DNA of 19,726 bases from Opitutia bacterium (GTDB lineage: Bacteria; Verrucomicrobiota; Verrucomicrobiia; Opitutales; UBA953). The notes under the pieces are model-generated. The model saw nothing but the letters and a program-made list of their open reading frames with translations, was not told the DNA's origin and did no database searches. The stretch is taken from positions 1-19,726 of the forward strand of contig CANHHS010000014.1 in assembly GCA_947460445.1 (NCBI GenBank). The letters are read 5' to 3'. This document shows, in pieces, positions 14,408 through 19,726 of this stretch. Positions within the stretch are counted from its first letter, which is position 1, and every line of letters starts with the position of its first letter. Both the position numbers and the translations under genes were made by a program.

Positions 14408-16491
14408 TAGCGCCTGAACCAGAGCCAGACGACAGCTCCGTCACGCTCGTGCCCTCAGCCCGGAGCAACCGCTCTCGCATCCTGAAGTTGACGCTAATCG
14501 GGGTAGCAGGTCTCACCTATTTACTTTTAGGTTTAATCTACCGGCAGCTGATCCAAGGCGAGCTATTCACCAATCAACACGAACGACAGATTCGCCACGC
14601 CATCCTCATCCCTGGCACGCGCGGTCGCATCTATGACCGTAATGGCTATATCTTAGCGGACAATCGGGTGCGGATGAGTGTGAATATTGATCTCGGTAAA
14701 CTACGCGGACCCATTTTACGCGAACAGCGCCGTCTCAATCTCCAAGCTAAAGCTAGCAACCCGAGCGCTAAGCCCGATCTCGAAGCCTTACTCAATCAAG
14801 CCCGCCTGAATATCGTCCAAGGCCTTCTCGATAAAGTAAACCGCGCCTTATCGACCCGGCAGAAACCAATTAATTTACAGGTCAACGCCAAGGCACTGGC
14901 CGTCCACGTCCGCGATCGACGTACCTTCCCTTTTCAAGTTGTCACGGATCTCGGTGCCGTCAGCAAAAACACCGATGAAATGTTTGCCCGTTTCGTCGAG
15001 CAGATGCCCAACGATGATGTTCTGCGACTCGATCATGAAATCGTACGCTATTACCCCGAAGGCGAAATGGCGGCACATATTCTTGGTTATGTTCGCGAAC
15101 ATAAAACTGTCGAAGACACGAATGGGGCCTCGGGCGCAGCCCAAAAAGAAGCAGACCTACGCACAGAATTGGGCGAAAAGTATAACCTAGGTATAAACAG
15201 TTTCACGACCGACAAAGTACTCACCGGTGAGCGCGGCATCGAACTAACATTTGAAGGCGTTCTTGCGGGGACTTCTGGTTACCAGATTTGGGAACGTAAC
15301 ATTATGGGCTATACCCGTAAATTACTTGGACGCAAAGATCCCAAGCAAGGATCCCACATTGTTTTATCGATCGATAAAGATATTCAACGCGCAGCTGAGC
15401 AGCTTTTAAATTCTGTCAAAGACCCTCACGGCCAACCCCTCAATGGTGCGGCGGCAATGATTGACATCGAGACAGGCGAAATTCTGGCGATGGCCACGGC
15501 GCCGAGCTTCGACCCAAATCGCATGGTGGGTCGCATTAGCTCCGACTACTACGATGACATTTCTGATCGCGGTGGCTGGATTAACCGCGCCACCCAAGGC
15601 CTCTACCCTCCAGGCTCAACCTTCAAGCTCATCAATGCGATTGCGGGCCTTCGCTGTGGCGCGGTGCGCTACGATTCAGTGCTCGATTGCGGTCCATTTG
15701 AAATGATTGGCAATCGTGCCTACCCTGAACACACGCCCGAAGGTTATGGCCCGACAGACCTCGAGAAGATGCTTATCGTTTCCTGTAACGTTTGGAATTA
15801 CCAGGTGGGCTTGAGGACGGGTATCGACCGCATTGCCGCAGAGGCTAAACGCTTCGGACTTGATGAACCCTTATTGGTCAGCCCGATGGATGGCTTATCT
15901 GAATACAGAGAAATCGCTCGCGGAATGATTATCCCCACGCCTGCCATCAAACAAAAACGTGAAGGTTCTTCATGGACGCAAGGTGACACCGCCAACACCT
16001 CCATCGGGCAAGGCCTGTTCCGCACCACGCCACTCCACATGGCTGCCTTCATTGCTTCATTCGCACGCAATGAGACGCGCACCAACCTGACTCTTATTCA
16101 CGACCCCGGACGGCAGCTTTCTCAAAAAGGAAACGAAACGACAGGGCTCACCGCCATGCAACGTTCGACCTTTATCGAAGGCATGACCCGATGCGTCGAA
16201 GAAGGCACCGCGAAGCCCGTGCAGATTCCCGGCATACGCATCGCCGCAAAAACAGGTACGGCTGAATATTACCGCGAAGGGCAAAAGGCTCACTTAGCTT
16301 GGACCTTAGGTTTTGCACCTGCCGATCATCCCCGTGTCGCCTTCGTGGTCTGCATTGAAGGTGAAGATATGACGAGTTGGGGCGGCGCCACCGCTGGCCC
16401 AGTCGCAAGGGGCATGCTCTTGTCATGGATTAAACGTGAGATGCCTGCAGCCACTCCCGCCGAAGAACCCGCGGAAGAGCCTGCCCAGTAA
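14404..16491 (+). CDS. mrdA: Penicillin-binding protein 2 (peptidoglycan D,D-transpeptidase)
   Basis: A class B PBP that crosslinks peptidoglycan during elongation. After a short cytoplasmic tail comes one membrane helix (about residues 28-47, LTLIGVAGLTYLLLGLIY). The pedestal domain includes GTRGRIYDRNGYILADN and ERGIELTFEGVLAG. The transpeptidase domain carries all three catalytic motifs: STFK with Ser405, SCN at residues 460-462, and KTGT at 616-619. At 695 residues it is longer than many PBP2 proteins, owing to an extended pedestal (around 110-170) and a short Ala/Glu/Pro-rich tail. It is the last gene of the mre operon; rodA, often adjacent to mrdA, is not in this window. The start overlaps the mreD stop by ATGA. 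A hairpin at the stop faces the convergent L,D-transpeptidase-like gene. Confidence 0.96.
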   Translation: MIAPEPEPDDSSVTLVPSARSNRSRILKLTLIGVAGLTYLLLGLIYRQLIQGELFTNQHERQIRHAILIPGTRGRIYDRNGYILADNRVRMSVNIDLGKLRGPILREQRRLNLQAKASNPSAKPDLEALLNQARLNIVQGLLDKVNRALSTRQKPINLQVNAKALAVHVRDRRTFPFQVVTDLGAVSKNTDEMFARFVEQMPNDDVLRLDHEIVRYYPEGEMAAHILGYVREHKTVEDTNGASGAAQKEADLRTELGEKYNLGINSFTTDKVLTGERGIELTFEGVLAGTSGYQIWERNIMGYTRKLLGRKDPKQGSHIVLSIDKDIQRAAEQLLNSVKDPHGQPLNGAAAMIDIETGEILAMATAPSFDPNRMVGRISSDYYDDISDRGGWINRATQGLYPPGSTFKLINAIAGLRCGAVRYDSVLDCGPFEMIGNRAYPEHTPEGYGPTDLEKMLIVSCNVWNYQVGLRTGIDRIAAEAKRFGLDEPLLVSPMDGLSEYREIARGMIIPTPAIKQKREGSSWTQGDTANTSIGQGLFRTTPLHMAAFIASFARNETRTNLTLIHDPGRQLSQKGNETTGLTAMQRSTFIEGMTRCVEEGTAKPVQIPGIRIAAKTGTAEYYREGQKAHLAWTLGFAPADHPRVAFVVCIEGEDMTSWGGATAGPVARGMLLSWIKREMPAATPAEEPAEEPAQ

Positions 16492-16502
16492 ATTAGCCTA
16501 TC

Positions 16503-16512
16503 CGCTTAAGCG
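16503..16512. terminator. Inverted repeat at the mrdA / L,D-transpeptidase convergent junction
   Basis: CGC TTAA GCG is a perfect palindrome whose centre holds the minus-strand stop codon. Outer bases (CTAT upstream, ATAG downstream) extend the pairing imperfectly. The stop codons of the two genes are 14 bp apart. A terminator role is suggested only by position. Confidence 0.35.
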
Positions 16513-17063
16513 ATATAGACGAGAGCTCCCGACGGCACGGCATCGAAAAGCTCCGTAACATCGTCATCCGAAAGTAAGATACAGCCGTGACTATTCGGTT
16601 GCCCGAGTTTGGCTGCTTGATTTGTGCCATGAATATACACAAAGCGCGAATGGGTATCCACCAATTGTCCGTGCGCATCCTTGCCTTTGTTGTAACCCAC
16701 CTCCAAACCATCGAGACGTAGAATCCGCGTGGTGATTAAGTTGTCGTCGGGTGTCGACCAATCCTTGGAGAGCGTACCCGTCGGTACGCGTGCTTTAAAT
16801 ACCATGCCATGCACAGCACCTGCGCCAATCCGTTCGAGGATCCGGTGGAGCCCCGTCGGTGTACACAATGAATCAGCCACGCAACCAACCCCTGCACGTG
16901 CCGTACTGACCTTATAAGTCCGTAAATGCTTACCCGAGCGAAAGTGGTCTAATGTTTGCTGGACAACCGATACAACGAGGCAATCGTTCGAGGTATCGAG
17001 TAAGAGTGCCTTTCGGCGCTCCTCGATTAACCCTAACAACCTCTCGGCTTCCTCGGATGGCAT
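16506..17063 (-). CDS. L,D-transpeptidase (YkuD) family protein without evident export signal
   Basis: The YkuD catalytic signature is intact: IHGT (His145) followed by PNSHGCILL with His159 and nucleophile Cys161. This is the family that makes or remodels 3-3 peptidoglycan crosslinks or attaches proteins to the wall. The preceding CTPTGLHRIL and the GTLSKDW segment fit the fold. With the ATG at 17063 the protein has 185 residues and starts MPSEEAERLLGLIEERRKAL, with no signal peptide or membrane helix. A GTG at 17126 would add 21 basic residues and still no hydrophobic segment. The start codon region overlaps the asd start on the other strand, so the two genes are head to head with no spacer. 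It could act in the periplasm by an unusual route or be a cytoplasmic relative with another role. Confidence 0.9.
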   Translation of the reverse strand: MPSEEAERLLGLIEERRKALLLDTSNDCLVVSVVQQTLDHFRSGKHLRTYKVSTARAGVGCVADSLCTPTGLHRILERIGAGAVHGMVFKARVPTGTLSKDWSTPDDNLITTRILRLDGLEVGYNKGKDAHGQLVDTHSRFVYIHGTNQAAKLGQPNSHGCILLSDDDVTELFDAVPSGALVYIA

Positions 17064-18076
17064 ATCGTATCGGTATCGTGGGCGTGACTGGCGCGGTCGG
17101 TCAAGAGCTCCTCGCACTTTTATCACAACGGAAATTTCCCGTAGCGGAACTCCGCCCCCTCGCCTCGGCCCGTTCAGCCGGCGGCAAGGTGTCTTTTGGT
17201 GGCAAGGATTGGGTCATTCAAGAAGCCACCCCCGATGCTTTTGCTGGGCTCGATTTCGCGATTTTTAGTGCGGGTGGTTCCGTCTCACTCGCCTTGGCAC
17301 ATGAGGCAGTTAAGCGCGGATGTACCGTCATCGATAATTCATCGGCATTTCGAATGCAGACGGATGTCCCTTTAGTCGTTCCCGAAATTAATGCCGAGGC
17401 CCTCGATGCGCACCGTGGCATCATTGCGAACCCCAACTGTTCCACCGCGATTGCCCTAATGGGACTGACCCCGCTACACCGCGCATTTGGTCTCAAGCGC
17501 TTTGTAGCTTCAACCTATCAAGCCGTCTCCGGCACAGGCGCAGAAGCGATGCGTGAACTCGACACCCAAGTCCGTGCTTGGGTAAAAGGCGAAAGCTCAC
17601 CACCCAAAGTTTACCCGCACACAATTGCTTTCAACGTCATCCCTCACGTCGATAGCTTCCTCGAAGACGGCTATACCAAGGAAGAGATGAAGATGCTCCA
17701 TGAAGGTCGCAAGATCCTCGGCCACCCCACCCTGCGAGTCACCACCACCTGCGTGCGTGTGCCCGTCTTCCGCGCGCACTCGATTGCCATCAGTGCCGAA
17801 TTTGAACGTCCCGTCGACCTCGCGGTCGCCCGTCGCGTCATCAATGAATTCCCTGGCACCGAATTGTGCGACAACCCTTCGACCAAGACCTACCCGATGC
17901 CTTTAGATTATGCTGGCAAGGAGAAGTGTGGCGTCGGTCGCCTGCGCAAGGATTCACTCTTCGACAACGGACTCTCTCTGTGGATCTGCGGTGACCAACT
18001 TTGGAAGGGTGCAGCCCTCAATGCGGTGCAGATAGCCGAGGCCTTGGTCGCCCGCGGTAAACTTCGTATCACTTAA
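17057..18076 (+). CDS. asd: Aspartate-semialdehyde dehydrogenase
   Basis: Reduces aspartyl phosphate to aspartate semialdehyde with NADPH, the branch point to lysine, diaminopimelate, threonine and methionine, and so a supplier of a peptidoglycan building block. The N-terminus MAYRIGIVGVTGAVGQELL is the NADP-binding Rossmann motif and fixes the ATG at 17057. IANPNCSTAI holds catalytic Cys128, and VFRAHSIAI holds His241 of the active site. EKCGVGRLRKD and the C-terminal NAVQIAEALV are present. The length of 339 residues is normal. No ribosome site is evident; the start lies inside the 5' end of the opposite gene, so its promoter must be within that coding region. A 6-bp inverted repeat after the stop precedes the lysine tRNA genes. 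Confidence 0.96.
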   Translation: MAYRIGIVGVTGAVGQELLALLSQRKFPVAELRPLASARSAGGKVSFGGKDWVIQEATPDAFAGLDFAIFSAGGSVSLALAHEAVKRGCTVIDNSSAFRMQTDVPLVVPEINAEALDAHRGIIANPNCSTAIALMGLTPLHRAFGLKRFVASTYQAVSGTGAEAMRELDTQVRAWVKGESSPPKVYPHTIAFNVIPHVDSFLEDGYTKEEMKMLHEGRKILGHPTLRVTTTCVRVPVFRAHSIAISAEFERPVDLAVARRVINEFPGTELCDNPSTKTYPMPLDYAGKEKCGVGRLRKDSLFDNGLSLWICGDQLWKGAALNAVQIAEALVARGKLRIT

Positions 18077-18093
18077 CCTTCGACTTTCGCTTG

Positions 18094-18117
18094 CCACGCC
18101 ACCCTTTGCTAGCGTGG
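18094..18117. terminator. Hairpin between asd and tRNA-Lys(TTT)
   Basis: CCACGC (18094-18099) and GCGTGG (18112-18117) form a 6-bp GC-rich stem with a 12-nt loop, 17 bp after the asd stop. No T-tract follows, so termination is uncertain. The stem runs into the putative -10 element of the tRNA gene. Confidence 0.3.
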
Positions 18118-18123
18118 TATAGC
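18115..18123 (+). promoter_or_regulatory. Possible extended -10 promoter element of tRNA-Lys(TTT)
   Basis: TGGTATAGC matches an extended -10 (TGN followed by TATAGC) and ends 11 bp before the tRNA. A TTGCCA at 18091-18096 could serve as -35, but the spacing of 21 bp is too long, so the site would depend on the extended -10. Confidence 0.3.
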
Positions 18124-18134
18124 GACCTGCCTTA

Positions 18135-18209
18135 GGCCCGATAGCTCAATGGTAGAGCAGTTGACTTTTAATCAATTGGTTCGGGGTTCAAGTCCCCGTC
18201 GGGCCACCA
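18135..18209 (+). tRNA. tRNA-Lys (anticodon TTT), CCA encoded
   Basis: A full cloverleaf can be drawn. The acceptor GGCCCGA pairs with TCGGGCC. The D-stem is GCTC/GAGC, and the anticodon stem GTTGA/TCAAT encloses the loop CTTTTAA with anticodon TTT. The T-arm is CGGGG TTCAAGT CCCCG, the discriminator is A, and CCA is encoded. It decodes AAA and AAG lysine codons. A second lysine tRNA with anticodon CTT follows after a 99-bp spacer. Confidence 0.97.
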
Positions 18210-18308
18210 GGCAGAATCAAAGCCACACACGCCACATGAACGTGCGCCGAGGCTTCTTTTCGCTTGAACCATCGGCTCCGCTTTGCACTCATCACTTCCT
18301 CGCTGTCT

Positions 18309-18382
<74 letters not shown>

Positions 18383-18383
<1 letters not shown>

Positions 18384-18401
18384 GCGGGATTCTTTACCGC
18401 T
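18383..18401. terminator. Inverted repeat between tRNA-Lys(CTT) and the SpoU-family gene
   Basis: AGCGG GATTCTTTA CCGCT forms a 5-bp stem with a 9-nt loop directly after the tRNA CCA end, and its loop contains the stop codon of the minus-strand methyltransferase gene. A wider CCAGCG/CGCTGG pairing (18381-18386 and 18407-18412) is an alternative fold. It may end the tRNA transcript. Confidence 0.4.
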
Positions 18402-18960
18402 TACCGCGCTGGCGAAGCACTTCGAAGAGGCAGACGCCCGCAGCCACGGAGACATTCAGACAAGGCACCGTGCCGAGCATCGGGATGCTCACCAAAAGAT
18501 CGCAAGTCTCCGCCGTGAGGTGGCGGATGCCATCACCCTCTGCACCCAACACAATCGCCAAAGGTCCGGTGAGTTTTGCGTTATAGAGCGACTGACTCGC
18601 TTTATGGTCACTCGTGCCCGCAACCCAAACGCCGGCTTCTTTTAATTTATCGAGCGCGTTGCGCAGGTTGTTCGCCAAAACAATCGGCAGATTTTCCGCA
18701 GCACCCACTGCCACGCGACGTACCGTCTCTGTAATCGGCGCTGAGTTGCGACGTGTGATGACGACAAAGGCGCAACCGGCACAATCGGCCGTACGTAACA
18801 ATGCGCCTAAATTGTGTGGGTCCTGAATACCATCGAGCACCAACACGAGCGGATCCTTCAGCCCCTCGAGAAGTTCAGGGATATCAGCATCCTCAAAGAG
18901 CTTCAGCGGAACCAGTGACTTCGCGTGGCGGTTAACTCGGGCAATGGGCTTACGAGACAT
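18394..18960 (-). CDS. SpoU/TrmH-family RNA 2'-O-methyltransferase, RlmB-like, short form
   Basis: A SPOUT (TrmH/SpoU) methyltransferase with a deep trefoil knot. All three family motifs are present: DGIQDPHNLGALLRTAD (motif 1, with the catalytic Asn and Arg), IVLGAEGDGI (motif 2) and IPMLGTVPCLNVSVAAGV (motif 3). Overall similarity is greatest to RlmB, which methylates G2251 of 23S rRNA. However, the protein has only 188 residues and lacks the N-terminal L30e-like RNA-binding domain of about 100 residues found in E. coli RlmB. I chose the ATG at 18960 (MSRKPIARVNRH); a longer frame from 19047 adds only unrelated residues. Target RNA is therefore uncertain. It is divergent from lexA and convergent with tRNA-Lys. 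Confidence 0.9.
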   Translation of the reverse strand: MSRKPIARVNRHAKSLVPLKLFEDADIPELLEGLKDPLVLVLDGIQDPHNLGALLRTADCAGCAFVVITRRNSAPITETVRRVAVGAAENLPIVLANNLRNALDKLKEAGVWVAGTSDHKASQSLYNAKLTGPLAIVLGAEGDGIRHLTAETCDLLVSIPMLGTVPCLNVSVAAGVCLFEVLRQRGKR

Positions 18961-19100
18961 AGCAACAGATGTATTGAGCCTTGCCCAAGAAGCAGGAAGT
19001 AAAATCAGAGAACCTGGGTCTATGGGTCCAGATGGCATTGGGGCCAATCAGCCATGGTTTCCACCTTGACATGAACGCTCTTTCACCTGACCATCCGTTC

Positions 19101-19726
19101 ATGGAAGCACTCACCGACCGCCAAAAAGCCATCCTAGAGTTTATGCAGAAGCATATCGCTAAGAACTCCTACTGGCCCTCGATCCGCGATATCCAAGCCC
19201 ACTTCAAGTTCGCGAGCACAAATGCCGTCTACGGGCATCTACAGGCCCTAGAACGCAAGGGTGTACTCGAGCGCGTACCCGGTGCTGCCCGTGCTTATCA
19301 CATTCCCAAGGCCGAGGCCAAAAGCGGCTCGGTTGTCATCCAGTTCGAAGGTCCAGGCGAAGACGCTATCGCACTTGGCGACCTCCCAGTCATGGGGTCC
19401 ATCGCTGCCGGCTTCCCTGACTATACCGAATCCTCAGGCGTCCTCGATCAACTTCAAGTCCCCATCCAAGAAGGTTCACGCCGTCGTGCCCCTCAGTCCT
19501 TCGCCTTGCGTGTACGCGGCGACAGCATGATCGATGCCCAAATTTTTGACGGCGACATGGTTGTCATCGAACCTGGTCAACCCAAACCTGGCGACATTGT
19601 GGCTGCACTGATTGATGGCGAAACCACTCTCAAGCGCCTCGTACGTCAGGGTGGCAAAACTTACCTGAAGGCGGAGAACCAAGCTTACCCTGAACTCTTC
19701 CCTATCACGGAATTAATCGTTCAAGG
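19101..19726 (+). CDS. lexA: LexA repressor (SOS regulator), 3' end cut by the window
   Basis: Represses SOS genes and self-cleaves when RecA is activated. The N-terminal winged helix (LTDRQKAILEFMQKHI, then WPSIRDIQAHF and NAVYGHLQALERKG) is typical. The hinge has the cleavage site IAAGFP (Ala103-Gly104). The S24-type protease domain carries Ser142 in GDSM and Lys178 in TLKRL. 208 codons are present; only the last few residues are missing. I prefer the ATG at 19101 (MEALTDRQ) because LexA proteins usually begin a few residues before LTxRQ; an in-frame ATG at 19071 is possible. In the 140 bp upstream I see no convincing palindromic LexA box, so autoregulation is not evident from sequence here. 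It is divergent from the SpoU-family gene. Confidence 0.95.
   Translation, partial: MEALTDRQKAILEFMQKHIAKNSYWPSIRDIQAHFKFASTNAVYGHLQALERKGVLERVPGAARAYHIPKAEAKSGSVVIQFEGPGEDAIALGDLPVMGSIAAGFPDYTESSGVLDQLQVPIQEGSRRRAPQSFALRVRGDSMIDAQIFDGDMVVIEPGQPKPGDIVAALIDGETTLKRLVRQGGKTYLKAENQAYPELFPITELIVQ

Overview
The window is a gene-dense stretch of a bacterial chromosome made almost entirely of housekeeping genes, with no mobile element, prophage, CRISPR array or rRNA visible. The style of the MetG, MreBCD, DUF721 and LexA proteins, the weak or absent Shine-Dalgarno sequences and the menaquinone-type isochorismate synthase suggest a Gram-negative member of Verrucomicrobiota, perhaps Opitutales. This assignment is inference from protein character, not from a database search.

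Layout. 1-1.8 kb: a 588-residue protein that I cannot name (helical first half, beta-rich second half). 1.9-5.7 kb, plus strand: metG (short methionyl-tRNA synthetase), an isochorismate synthase (menF-like) and hisF. 5.7-7.0 kb, minus strand: a CNNM/CorC-type membrane protein convergent with hisF. 7.1-10.1 kb, plus strand: dtd, nadB and panE, which look like one operon (nadB and panE overlap by ATGA). 10.1-10.6 kb, minus strand: a small putative lipoprotein. 10.7-11.8 kb: a single reading frame joining an HAD-like domain to a C-terminal DUF721/DciA-like domain. 11.76-12.0 kb: a 249-bp structured leader. 12.0-16.5 kb: mreB-mreC-mreD-mrdA, the rod-shape operon with ATGA overlaps. 16.5-17.1 kb, minus strand: a YkuD L,D-transpeptidase-like protein whose start codon region overlaps that of asd (17.06-18.08 kb). 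18.1-18.4 kb: two nearly identical tRNA-Lys genes (TTT and CTT). 18.4-19.0 kb, minus strand: a short SpoU/RlmB-like rRNA methyltransferase. 19.1 kb to the end: lexA, truncated by the window edge.

How the genes work together. The main theme is cell-envelope construction: MreB, MreC, MreD and PBP2 form the elongasome core. The neighbouring asd feeds diaminopimelate and lysine synthesis, and the L,D-transpeptidase-like enzyme belongs to a peptidoglycan-crosslinking family. A second theme is translation: MetRS, D-aminoacyl-tRNA deacylase, the lysine tRNAs and an rRNA methyltransferase. A third is cofactors: NAD from NadB, pantothenate/CoA from PanE, and menaquinone from MenF. LexA adds the SOS response.

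The window does not show a clear unknown multi-gene system. The points most worth a second look are the HAD-DciA fusion, paired GAATAAC repeats in the two intergenic regions on either side of that gene, a tRNA-like segment in the mreB leader, an apparently unexported YkuD protein overlapping asd head to head, and small inverted repeats sitting on the stop codons of all four convergent junctions. No gene-free stretch exceeds 300 bp.
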